Part shown: positions 35,747 to 44,397 of the stretch, piece after piece
How the letters are laid out: every line of letters begins with the position of its first letter
How positions within the stretch are numbered: position 1 is the first letter of the stretch
From: Streptomyces sp. NRRL B-24484
GTDB taxonomy: Bacteria; Actinomycetota; Actinomycetes; Streptomycetales; Streptomycetaceae
Reading direction: 5' to 3'
Assembly: GCF_000717715.1 (NCBI RefSeq)
Contig: NZ_JOAI01000003.1
Coordinates: 177,745-241,744, forward strand
DNA: 64,000 bases
Notes under the pieces: model-generated
Seen by the model: only the letters and a program-made list of their open reading frames with translations
What the model was told of the DNA's origin: nothing
Databases searched by the model: none
Translations under genes and position numbers: made by a program

Positions 35747-37596
35747 GGGAAGGGGTGGGGGTGGGGGTTGAGGTCGGCCTCGGCGAGCGGGTGCGGTGCG
35801 TGGCCGAGCCGGTGCGGCACCTCGCGCAGGCGGGACAGGCCGGTGGTCCGCCGGTTGCGGTGGCCGAAGGTCATCGGCAGCGCGCCGGGCACGATCACCT
35901 TGACGCAGTGCAGGCCGGCGGCCCGGTGCAGCGGCGACGTCTGGTCGACGACCACCACGTCCATGCCGCCGGCCAGCATCCGGCCGACGGCCTCGGTCAA
36001 GTCGTCGCGGAGGTCGGGGTGGTGCGGCCAGGGGCCGCCGCCGAGGCGGTCCCAGCCGATGGTGCGGTCGGGGCCGGAGAGCAGGAAGTCGAAGCGGTCG
36101 AGGGCCTCCGGGGTCGCGCTGCACAGCGCGTGGTCGGTCATCACGCGCACCAGGTCGGGGTCGGCCGTCATCCGCCGGGCCCGCTCGGCCTCGGCGGGGT
36201 AGCGGCGCAGCTCCTGTTCGACGATGGGCGCGAGTTCGCCGAGGGCACTGAGCACGGCGGCGGCCGGGTCGAGGGCCGATCCACTGGTGCAGACGACCTG
36301 CGGCCGAACGGGGTCGCTGTCGGTGTCCCGGGCCAGGACCCAGAAGGCGGGGATCGCCTCGGTCAGGGTGATGTCGAAGGCCCGCACCCGGTAGCCGGTC
36401 CGCTCCAGACGTTCGGCGACCAGCCGGATCCGCGGGTCGGGTGCGCGGGCGAGGTCGACCTCGGGCACCGGCATCCTGGCGTACCAGGTCATCAGGAAGG
36501 CGTCGCGTTCGACGACCTCCAGGATGCCGTGCAGGATCGCCTCCTCCGCGCACCCGCCGAGCGCGCAGCCGTTGGAGATCTCGAAGGTGAAGGGCTTGTC
36601 CGCCGCGGCGCCCGGCTGCCAGTCCGTCCGGTAGTAGGCGTGGCTCTCCGGGACGAGCACCGGGCGGGCGCGGCCGAAGGAGTACCCCCAGACCCAGGAC
36701 ACCACCGCGTCCTCGGTGAACGGCTGGTAGCGGCCGTCCGGGTCGGGGTGGCGTTCGGGCGGGAAGAGGCCGAGCGTGCGCGGGTCGAGGGCGTCGTCCG
36801 CGAGGTCGGCCCAGCTGCCGCGCACGGTGGTCCGCCTGCCCCAGGGCCACTGGCCGCCCAGGCGTTCCAGGGCCTCGGCGATCGCGGTGGTCCGGCAGGT
36901 GGCGTAGTCGTGGCCGCGTCCCCAGCCGGCCTCGCCGCGATAGCCGTACTCGGCGAGCACGGCCTCGGCCAGCGGGAACCGTGCGTCCCGCATGCCGTTC
37001 GGCGGGGCGACCACGCCGGTTTCGGCGTCCGCGTACACGGCGGTGAGCGTGGCTTCGGACAGCTCGCGGATCCGGGTGGCGCCCGGCCGCGGCTTGGGCC
37101 GGGGCTGCAGGGCGATCGCGGCCAGGTCGGCGGTGTCCGCCGGCAGCGCGCCGCAGACCCGGCAGAGCGGGTCGGGCAGGAAGTGGTGCCGGGCGAGGGA
37201 GAGGTCACGCAGGCCCACGTACCAGCAGCGGTCGGCGGCCGCACCGGTGTGCAGCAGTTCGCGGACGGTCGCGGCGGCGTGGCCGGTGAGCCAGGTCGAG
37301 GGCCGCTGCGCGATCCGCGTGTCCTCGCGCAGGGCGGCCGTCCACCGGTCGCGGCGGGGCGCGGCGGACCGCCAGGTCTCCACGCACCAGGCGCAGCCGG
37401 GTTCGCCGGGCCGGACGACCGGGCCGATCACGACCTTGTCGAGCTCGGTCCACACCGGAAGCCAGGGTTCGCCCCGGTCGTGGGCGGCGGCCCAGTCGCC
37501 GGTGTCCCACGTGTCGCGCACCACCACCAGGAAGGCCGGTGGCCGCGCGGCGATCGTGGCCGCCAGCAGGCCGTCGCCGAGTACGGTCTCGCTCAC
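35743..37596 (-). CDS. YcaO azoline cyclodehydratase with N-terminal zinc-Cys region (copy 1)
   Basis: This 617-residue TOMM-type YcaO should use ATP to cyclise Cys or Ser/Thr to azolines. The ATP-binding helices AIAEALERLGGQW and ILEVVERDAFLMTWYA are present. The protein ends in PHPHPFP, the proline-rich tail that azoline-forming YcaOs need. The first 200 residues are not YcaO: they carry two CxxC pairs, C68/C71 and C145/C148, like the zinc site of E1-like C-proteins, so the gene looks like a C-D fusion. The GTG at 37596 follows GAGGGAGAGG. A 70-base gap separates it from the upstream SagB gene. Confidence 0.92.
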   Translation of the reverse strand: MSETVLGDGLLAATIAARPPAFLVVVRDTWDTGDWAAAHDRGEPWLPVWTELDKVVIGPVVRPGEPGCAWCVETWRSAAPRRDRWTAALREDTRIAQRPSTWLTGHAAATVRELLHTGAAADRCWYVGLRDLSLARHHFLPDPLCRVCGALPADTADLAAIALQPRPKPRPGATRIRELSEATLTAVYADAETGVVAPPNGMRDARFPLAEAVLAEYGYRGEAGWGRGHDYATCRTTAIAEALERLGGQWPWGRRTTVRGSWADLADDALDPRTLGLFPPERHPDPDGRYQPFTEDAVVSWVWGYSFGRARPVLVPESHAYYRTDWQPGAAADKPFTFEISNGCALGGCAEEAILHGILEVVERDAFLMTWYARMPVPEVDLARAPDPRIRLVAERLERTGYRVRAFDITLTEAIPAFWVLARDTDSDPVRPQVVCTSGSALDPAAAVLSALGELAPIVEQELRRYPAEAERARRMTADPDLVRVMTDHALCSATPEALDRFDFLLSGPDRTIGWDRLGGGPWPHHPDLRDDLTEAVGRMLAGGMDVVVVDQTSPLHRAAGLHCVKVIVPGALPMTFGHRNRRTTGLSRLREVPHRLGHAPHPLAEADLNPHPHPFP

Positions 37597-37666
37597 GTGC
37601 GCCTCTCCCTCACCGCGTCCTCCCGAACGCACCGCGTCGACCGGTGCGCACCGCGTCGTCCGGTGC

Positions 37667-39082
37667 TCACCACGTCAGCCGGAACTCGGGTCGCAGCCCG
37701 GCCGGGTGCTCGGTGCCCAGCTGCGCCATGAGCAGGCTCCGCCGTCGCCCCTCCAGGCCGAACCACTCGTCCAGCAGGTGCGTGAGCACGTCGTTCTGGA
37801 TCCGGCTCGCCACGCCGATCGCCGCGCCGGCCAGACAGGCCCGGTGCAGTGCGGCGCCGGCGGCGGCCTGCTGCAGCCGGTACCAGCGGGCTCCGAACCG
37901 GGCCTCGGCGGCCTCCGCGTCACCGACCGGCAGCAGCCACAGGTTCGCGGTCCGCGCGCCCTGTTGGGTGAGGGCGGCGAGGGCGGCTTCGCGCAGCCGC
38001 TGCCGGGGGTCGCCGTCGGCGACCCGCTCCAGCCGGTGCTCGTCGGGGTGGTAACGGTAGGCCCCGGGCGGGACGCCGGTCACGTCGGCGACGACGCAGT
38101 AGTGCTCGACCAGGTTGTCCGGCAGGTCCCAGCGGGCCTGCTGTCCGTAGGCGGCGAGGACGGTGGCCAGGGCGAGGGGCGTCATCGGGTCGCCGTTGAA
38201 GCCGCGCACGGCGGCGTGCCGGGTCAGGATGCCGGCCCGCAGGTCGGGTGCGGCAAGCGGCAGGTCGATCCGCTCGCCCTCCCCCGCGGGGGCGGCGGGC
38301 AGCGGTTCGGGGCGGGGCCGGCTCTGTGCGAGCACGGCCGTGTGCGCGCCGCGGGCCCGTGGGAAGGCGGCCGTGGACGGGCCGCGCACGGCGGCCGGGG
38401 CCGGCGGGAGCAGCTCGACGAGTGCGTGCACGCCCTCCTCGCGGGGGTCGAGGCCCAGCAGGTCGGCGAGGTCGGCGTCGGGGAAGCGGAACCGGGCCGT
38501 GGCCTGCTGCTCGCCCGCGACGGCGAGGGCCTGCGCCACCTGGATGCCGGCCTCCAGGCAGGCGAGCCGGTAGTGCATCTCGCCGTACTTCGCGGCGAGC
38601 CGCCAGAACACGGCGGTCTGCACGAGCACCGTGGCGGCCGGCCGGGAGGCGACCTGGGCGCGGTAGTCGCCCGACCGCAGTTGCACCAGGTCGTGGCGGG
38701 CCGGGTCGTAGTAGTGGACGCCGGTCGGCACCTCGGAGTCGGGGCCGGCGATCACGTACCACTCGGCGCCGTAGCGGGCGCCGCCCGAGGGTGTCGGACG
38801 CCTGGTCACCAGCCACTGCAGCGGGTCGTCGTCGGGGAGGGCGTCGAAGCCGTCGGTGAAGGGCAGCATGTCCAGCGGCGTCAGCCACTGTGCGCGGGTG
38901 ATGCCGCCGAGGTCGGCGAGCAGCCGGCCGAGCCGGTGTCCGGCGCGCTCCGGCGGCCAGGGCAGCGGATGGCGCGGCACCCCCGGGTAGCTCTTGACCA
39001 CGTGGGGCGGGAAGGCCTGCGGGTCGGCCACTTCGGTCGGTGTGTGCACGTCCTCCTGGTAGCGCGTGACCTGGTCGCTCAC
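37667..39082 (-). CDS. SagB/ThcOx-type azoline dehydrogenase (copy 1)
   Basis: This 471-residue flavin-dependent dehydrogenase should oxidise azolines to aromatic azoles. It shows two nitroreductase-like halves. One contains WRLAAKYGEMHYRLACLEAG IQVAQ, the other DLTGVPPGAYRYHPDEHRLE followed by RWYRLQQAAAGAALHRACLA. The GTG start at 39082 lies two bases after the stop of the upstream short protein, so they are translationally linked. It ends upstream of the YcaO copy 1. Confidence 0.87.
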   Translation of the reverse strand: MSDQVTRYQEDVHTPTEVADPQAFPPHVVKSYPGVPRHPLPWPPERAGHRLGRLLADLGGITRAQWLTPLDMLPFTDGFDALPDDDPLQWLVTRRPTPSGGARYGAEWYVIAGPDSEVPTGVHYYDPARHDLVQLRSGDYRAQVASRPAATVLVQTAVFWRLAAKYGEMHYRLACLEAGIQVAQALAVAGEQQATARFRFPDADLADLLGLDPREEGVHALVELLPPAPAAVRGPSTAAFPRARGAHTAVLAQSRPRPEPLPAAPAGEGERIDLPLAAPDLRAGILTRHAAVRGFNGDPMTPLALATVLAAYGQQARWDLPDNLVEHYCVVADVTGVPPGAYRYHPDEHRLERVADGDPRQRLREAALAALTQQGARTANLWLLPVGDAEAAEARFGARWYRLQQAAAGAALHRACLAGAAIGVASRIQNDVLTHLLDEWFGLEGRRRSLLMAQLGTEHPAGLRPEFRLTW

Positions 39083-39084
39083 GG

Positions 39085-40134
39085 TCACACCGCACACAGG
39101 TCGAAGGCCGTCCGGGTCAGCAGCAGGCGCAGGTGGGACTCCTGGGCCAGGCCGATGCCGAGCCGGTTGCACATCAGGTGGGCGCAGCGCTCGACGATCA
39201 GCTGCGGCACCAGGTGGTTGATGTGGTCCAGCACGTCGGCGGGCGCCTCGAAGTCCGGGTACGCGTCCAGCCTGCCGAGCAGTTCCAGCCGGACGAGGGT
39301 GTCGTTCAGGTCCCTGGTGCTCTCCAGCCATGCGTTCGCCACCGAGCCCTCGGGCAGCGCCACGCCGCGGGTGGTCGCCCAGACCGCCTCCAGGGTGGAG
39401 CGCAGTTGGGCCTTGTTGGCCTCGTAGTGCCGCTCGAACTCCGGCGTGCCGATCAGCTGCGCCGCCCGGCCGCCGCTCTCGACCATGAACCGTGCCTGGT
39501 AGGCGAGTTCGGGCAGGATGCCGGTGAACAGGGTGCGGTTGGCGGCCAGCAGGGCGAAGGCGTCCATGGCGCGCTGACCGGGCTTGCGGCCACGGGCGAT
39601 CAGCTCCGCCGCGAGGGCGCTGGCCGTCATCAGGTGGCGTTCGACGGCCTCCAGTGCGGGGCCGGTGCCGAACACCCCGGTCTCCGGCCGGTAGTCGACG
39701 AACGCGACCGAGTTGTCCGGGTGGAGCACCGTGTCGTAGTCGGCCATCCGTTCCAGGGCGGCCAGGCCAGGCGCGGAGGCGGCGTACTCCTGGGGGGTCA
39801 TCGGGGTCTCCGACGGCGAGGCGCGGTGGAACGCCGCGGCCGTCTCCTCGATCACGGACCGGACCTGTGCCACCTGCTCGGGACGGGTGCGCACCCGCAG
39901 CCGGAGGTGCGGGCCGCCCTCCCAGTAGCGCAGGAAGAAGAAGCCCTCGGCCCGCCCGGCGCGGCGCAGCCGTTCGACGGCGGGCCGGACGACGCCGACG
40001 ACCACGGCGTCCTGGTCCCCGTGGTGGTGGAGGTGGGCGCTGACCCAGGTGCGGCCGGCCGGTCCGGGCGGTACCGGCACGTCGGCCATCGCGGACGCGG
40101 CGGGCATGGCGGTCGTGTCGGTCGTGTCAGACAT
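39085..40134 (-). CDS. Short SpaB_C / thiopeptide-type RiPP biosynthesis protein (copy 2)
   Basis: This 349-residue homologue of the copy at 32217 has the same landmarks: WVSAHLHHHGDQDAVVVGVV, then FFFLRYWEGGPHLRLRVRT and DYDTVLHPDNSVAFVDY. Its ATG at 40134 overlaps the end of the second LanB gene by eight bases. As with copy 1, each short protein therefore sits directly behind its own LanB. One may be the elimination partner and the other a cyclase, or both may be elimination domains. The two copies are clearly diverged. Confidence 0.85.
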   Translation of the reverse strand: MSDTTDTTAMPAASAMADVPVPPGPAGRTWVSAHLHHHGDQDAVVVGVVRPAVERLRRAGRAEGFFFLRYWEGGPHLRLRVRTRPEQVAQVRSVIEETAAAFHRASPSETPMTPQEYAASAPGLAALERMADYDTVLHPDNSVAFVDYRPETGVFGTGPALEAVERHLMTASALAAELIARGRKPGQRAMDAFALLAANRTLFTGILPELAYQARFMVESGGRAAQLIGTPEFERHYEANKAQLRSTLEAVWATTRGVALPEGSVANAWLESTRDLNDTLVRLELLGRLDAYPDFEAPADVLDHINHLVPQLIVERCAHLMCNRLGIGLAQESHLRLLLTRTAFDLCAV

Positions 40135-42784
40135 AGGTGACTCCGGGCTCGTTGAGTTCCACGATGTACTCGGCGACGCGCTCGCCGCGGATCCGGCCGG
40201 GGTCCGGCAGGGTCTCGCTGATCTGCACGATCGCGTTCGGCTCGGCGAGCCGGCGTTCCAGTCCGAGCAGCAGCAGCGTGCTCGCGAAGTCCACGTAGGT
40301 GGGTTTGGTGTCGTTTCCCCGGCCCCGGTCGCCGACGCCCCTGCCACCGCCGCCCGGGGCCAGGACGGCCGGGTCGAGCACGGTGACGAAGCACCGCTCG
40401 GGGATGCCGTGTTCGGCCAGCCAGGCGGCCGTCCGCAGCATCCAGGCCGCGTCGGAGGCGGCGTCGGCGCGCCGCGGCATCCCGTCCGCGCGGGTCATCC
40501 ACATGGCGCGGCGCAGCACCACCGTGCCGACCGTCAGCCGCGGCAGGTGGCGCACTCCGGTGTCGGCGCGCGGGTCCGAGGTCATCCGGAGTTCGGTGTG
40601 CGCGCCGAACCAGGTGTTGGACTCGCCGAAGGCCTCGACCATGAACCGCGCGGTGGGCGGCAGCAGCCGGTCGCCGAGACCGGGGTGGACGGGGCAGATC
40701 CGTCGGCCCAGTCGCCGTGACACCAGTTGGAGGATGCCGTCGCCGCCGCGCCGCACCGCCAGGTCGTTGAGGGGCAGCCGGTCCTCCGGGTCGCGCGCGC
40801 TGCGCACCCCTGGGTAGTCGACGACCAGCCGCACCCCGGGCTTCCGGACGTTGACGGCGGACCTGGCCACGGCCTCGAACTCGGCGAAGAGCACGTCGTC
40901 GCGGCCGGCGGCGAGCCCCCGTTCGGCGGGCGCGTCGCTGTGCAGGTCGAGGCCGTCCAGGATCTGCCGCACCCGGTTCCGGCCGCGGCCGAACCCGCAG
41001 GTGACGGTGTTGACCACCAGCTCCGCGCCCGGTGCGGTGTCGGTGAGCTGGCAGTAAGCCGCCACGGAGGTGGGGGTGCGCACCCAGGCCGGCCATGCCT
41101 CGGCGAGGGCGCGGACCTCCTCCGGGTCGATGCGGACCACCCCGTCGGGGCCGGGTGCCCGCCCGCCCAGCAGCCGTTTGGCGTCGGCGCGCAGTCGCTG
41201 CAGCTCGCCCAGCGCGTCGCCGTTCCCTCCGGAGTCGGTGCCGTCGCCGTCGGTGCCGTCCCGGTCGGCGGCCGCCGGGGCACCGGCCCGCTCGGTGAGG
41301 ACGTCGCGGTAGAACACCAGCAGCGGGACCTCGGCCCCGGCCGGGTACCGGTCCTGGAAGAGCCGGCTCAGGGTCAGCTTGGTGGGCAGGTCGGGGCCGA
41401 TCAGGCCGAGCAGGGTGCGCACCGCGTCCAGGTCGTCCAGCAGGGGCTGCCACTGCTCCAGGTCCAGCACGGCGGCGGTGCCCGGGTGGACGGCGTTCTC
41501 GTAGAAGCTGTACCGGGCGAACTCCTTGGCCAGCTTGGGGTTGTGCAGGTGGGCGTGGTCGCCGGCCTCGCGCAGGGCGGTGTCCAGGCCGCGGACGACG
41601 GCGTCGCGGACGGCGACCCTGGCCCCGGGGGTGGCGATGGTCGGGTAGGTCGACAGGGCCTCCTGCACCGTGTGCAGGGTCCAGTCCAGCGTCTGCAGGC
41701 CGGGCTGCCGCAACCGGTGCAGCCAGGCGCGCAGTTCGGCGACCGGGTCCGGGGACTGGTCGGCGAGCGGCGGGACGAGTTCCAGGACGCCCAGGGTGAC
41801 CAGGCGGCGCAGGAAGACGTCGGCCCGGTGTCCGTCGGTGGCCCGGGCCAGGAGCGCGCCGCGCAGGTCGTCCAGGGTGGTCCCGTGCGTGGTCGCGTCG
41901 AGCACCCGGCGCAGCGTCGGGGTGAGCGCCAGGCCGTGCACGTGCTCGACCGGGCGGCGGCCGAGGAAGACCAGGGTGTCGTCGACGACGGTGGCGCTCG
42001 GGTTGATCCGGATCCGGCAGCCGCCGACGACCTCCGGGCGTTCGCTGACGGCGCGGGCGATCCGGTGGAGCGTGCCGATGCTGACCTCGGTGCCGGTCGA
42101 CGCGGAGGGCCCGCCCTCCGTGAGGCCTCCGGGCCCGACGGGGTCCTCGGACCGGCTCCAGGCGGCGAGTCCGCTGCTGGTGAAGGTGGAGTAGGGGCTG
42201 GTCTTGGCGGCGGAGCGGGCCAGGTACTGGGCGAGCCGCAGCAGGCTCTGGCGCTGCGGCGCGCGCCCGGTGGTCAGCCACTTGTGCAGGGCCAGGAACA
42301 TGTCCGGGTTGGCGTGCACCAGGCCCAGTTGGAAGGCCGGCAGCCGGCCCGCGTCGCGCAGCGCACGGCAGCTCGCCGCCCAGTCCTGTTCCAGCTGCTG
42401 CGGCAACTCGGCCTGCAGCCGGTCGCGTTCGGCGATCAGGGCGGACCACTGCCACAGCGGGGCGGTGAGCTCGGCAGGCACGTCGGCCAGCCGGGCGGGA
42501 CCGATGCGGCGGCCGCGGTGGACGGCCCGTCGCACGGCGACCAGCCCGGCCTTCGCCTCGCCGTCGCCGAGGGCGCCGATCGCCCCGTGCAGCAGGGCCG
42601 ACAGCCGGCCGGCCGCGTCGGAGATCTCGGCGCGCAGGCGTACCAGCTCCCGGGCGGTCTCCCAGCTCCGGTCGCAGCGCAGGCCGTCCAGCACGACGGC
42701 CGGGCTTCCGGCGAGCCGGACGACGGCGGCCGGGCCGAGCCCGTACCGCATCGGGCCGGTCCGGGCCTCGCGCAGGCTCTCCAT
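40127..42784 (-). CDS. LanB-type dehydratase, glutamylation domain (copy 2)
   Basis: This 885-residue LanB N-domain protein has the signature KTSPYSTFTSSGL near residue 195, VNTVTCGFGRGRNRVRQIL and TVGTVVLRRAMWMT. It is about 77 residues longer than copy 1, with low-complexity Gly/Asp/Ser insertions (DGDGTDSGGNGDA and a Gly/Arg stretch near the C-terminus). The ATG at 42784 overlaps the SagB stop as TGATG; a GTG one codon upstream is an alternative. It should glutamylate precursor Ser/Thr residues from glutamyl-tRNA. Confidence 0.9.
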   Translation of the reverse strand: MESLREARTGPMRYGLGPAAVVRLAGSPAVVLDGLRCDRSWETARELVRLRAEISDAAGRLSALLHGAIGALGDGEAKAGLVAVRRAVHRGRRIGPARLADVPAELTAPLWQWSALIAERDRLQAELPQQLEQDWAASCRALRDAGRLPAFQLGLVHANPDMFLALHKWLTTGRAPQRQSLLRLAQYLARSAAKTSPYSTFTSSGLAAWSRSEDPVGPGGLTEGGPSASTGTEVSIGTLHRIARAVSERPEVVGGCRIRINPSATVVDDTLVFLGRRPVEHVHGLALTPTLRRVLDATTHGTTLDDLRGALLARATDGHRADVFLRRLVTLGVLELVPPLADQSPDPVAELRAWLHRLRQPGLQTLDWTLHTVQEALSTYPTIATPGARVAVRDAVVRGLDTALREAGDHAHLHNPKLAKEFARYSFYENAVHPGTAAVLDLEQWQPLLDDLDAVRTLLGLIGPDLPTKLTLSRLFQDRYPAGAEVPLLVFYRDVLTERAGAPAAADRDGTDGDGTDSGGNGDALGELQRLRADAKRLLGGRAPGPDGVVRIDPEEVRALAEAWPAWVRTPTSVAAYCQLTDTAPGAELVVNTVTCGFGRGRNRVRQILDGLDLHSDAPAERGLAAGRDDVLFAEFEAVARSAVNVRKPGVRLVVDYPGVRSARDPEDRLPLNDLAVRRGGDGILQLVSRRLGRRICPVHPGLGDRLLPPTARFMVEAFGESNTWFGAHTELRMTSDPRADTGVRHLPRLTVGTVVLRRAMWMTRADGMPRRADAASDAAWMLRTAAWLAEHGIPERCFVTVLDPAVLAPGGGGRGVGDRGRGNDTKPTYVDFASTLLLLGLERRLAEPNAIVQISETLPDPGRIRGERVAEYIVELNEPGVTYV

Positions 42785-44397
42785 CACTCCACCGCCTCGG
42801 GTTGGACGGGCACGATCATGCGTCCGCCGGGGCCCGTCCTGGCCAGCAGGATCTGGAAGACCGGGGTGTGGCGCCGCTCGGTCAGGCCGAGTGCGGCGCG
42901 GACCCCTTCGGCGTGGTAGGCGTTGACGACGCGGCCGGACAGGCCTTGCGCGGCTGCGGCGACGCAGACGCGGTGGGCGAGCATCCCGGCCTCCTGGTTG
43001 ATCACGCGGTAGCCGCGGTCGCCGAAGGTGTCGAACGCCCAGTCGCGGTCGCCGACGAGGTGGACGACGGCGTTCATGTGCGTGAAGACCGGTCCGGGGA
43101 TGGTGGCGCGCTCGATCGCGGTGAGCGCGTTCGGGCCGGTGCTGCCGGCGGCGTCACGGGCGACCGGGTGCAGCGCGCCGGTCTCCGGGTCGAGCCGGTA
43201 GGCCCCTGGCGGTACGCCGGTGAGGTCGCCGACGGTCAGGTAGATCTCCAGCGGGGCCGGTGTGCCGGCGGGGACGGCGTCGCTGACCGGCCCGGTGCGG
43301 ATCCGGGCCAGTCGCGTCCACAGCTCGACGCCGTCGACCCGCGAGGCGACCGGGCGGAAGACGCCGGGCCCGGAGTCGCGCCTGCGCAGCACCCAGGCGA
43401 GGCCCGGCTCGGGGACCTCGGCCGCGGGCAGCGGCAGCGGCTCGGCGTCGGTGGCGGCGGTGGCGGCCGGTGCGACCGGGACGGCGGTCGTGAAGCTCGT
43501 GGTGTCGGTGCGCAGGGAGGCCCGGTCGACTTCGGTCAGCATCGGGCAGGCCCGGGGGACGTGCAGGCCGCTCGGGACGACCGGCGGCTCGATCGGCTCG
43601 ATGGTCGCGGCCAGCGCCGCGGCCGTCTCCACGACCGGCCGGACCGCCGGACGGCTGCCGGTGGCGGCCGTGCCGGTGCCGGTGCCGGTGCCAACATCGT
43701 CGTCGGGGTCGGCGAGGTGGAGCGGCAGGACCAGCAGGGCCGGTTCCTCGTCGCCGTCGAGTCCGAGCAGTTTGCCGACCGGCCCGTCCAGGAACTGGTG
43801 GTGGACGTGGGCCCGCAGGCCTATGGCCCGGGCGACCAGGTCGAGGTTCCCGGCGACCAGTCCCGCCTCCTGGGTGCAGAGGCGGTAGGCGTAGTCCCGG
43901 TAGATGTAGGCGGTCTTGGGCAGCAGGGCTGCGAGCACGAGCACGGCCTGCGGCATCGGGCCGCCGGTTCCCGCCGCCCGGGTGAGCAGCCGGCGGTGGT
44001 CGCCCTCGCGCAGCCGCACCAGCGCGTGGTGCGGGGCGTCGTAGTGGTGGGTGCCGTCGGCGAGGCACACGTACAGCTGGACGCCGAAGAGGCAGCGTGC
44101 CGAGGCGACCGTCCGGTGGTAGGGCCAGGTCCCGTTGGTGTCGAACTCCTGCCGGGTGATGCCGTAGCCGTAGTGCAGCAGGGTGGACAGGGCCGGTCCG
44201 TCGAGGGCGTCCACCGGGCCGAGTTCGGCGGGCAGCGCGGTGGTCAGCGGGCGGCGCGGCAGGCCCCGGTAGATCTTGAACTTCAGCGGCTCGTCCGGGT
44301 TCCCGTACTCGGACTGCCGGCCGGCCATCGCCTCGGGCAGGTCCTCCAGGCTGACCCGCCAGAACTCCCGCCCGACACCGTCGCGGGGCGCCGTCAC
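42784..44397 (-). CDS. SagB/ThcOx-type azoline dehydrogenase (copy 2)
   Basis: This 537-residue protein has two nitroreductase-like halves. The first has IYRDYAYRLCTQEAGLVAGN, the second DLTGVPPGAYRLDPETGALH and GYRVINQEAGMLAHRVCVAA. A linker of about 100 residues separates them and includes a GTGTGTGT stretch encoded by GGTGCC-type tandem repeats near 43668-43692. The GTG start at 44397 overlaps the YcaO copy 2 stop (GTGA). It should convert azolines to azoles using FMN. Differences from copy 1 in linker and length suggest division of labour. Confidence 0.87.
   Translation of the reverse strand: MTAPRDGVGREFWRVSLEDLPEAMAGRQSEYGNPDEPLKFKIYRGLPRRPLTTALPAELGPVDALDGPALSTLLHYGYGITRQEFDTNGTWPYHRTVASARCLFGVQLYVCLADGTHHYDAPHHALVRLREGDHRRLLTRAAGTGGPMPQAVLVLAALLPKTAYIYRDYAYRLCTQEAGLVAGNLDLVARAIGLRAHVHHQFLDGPVGKLLGLDGDEEPALLVLPLHLADPDDDVGTGTGTGTAATGSRPAVRPVVETAAALAATIEPIEPPVVPSGLHVPRACPMLTEVDRASLRTDTTSFTTAVPVAPAATAATDAEPLPLPAAEVPEPGLAWVLRRRDSGPGVFRPVASRVDGVELWTRLARIRTGPVSDAVPAGTPAPLEIYLTVGDLTGVPPGAYRLDPETGALHPVARDAAGSTGPNALTAIERATIPGPVFTHMNAVVHLVGDRDWAFDTFGDRGYRVINQEAGMLAHRVCVAAAAQGLSGRVVNAYHAEGVRAALGLTERRHTPVFQILLARTGPGGRMIVPVQPEAVE

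Noticed and set aside
43668..43692. GGTGCC tandem repeats as a CRISPR-like or regulatory array
   Set aside because: They lie inside the SagB copy 2 coding frame and encode a GTGTGT linker; the unit is only six bases with no spacers.
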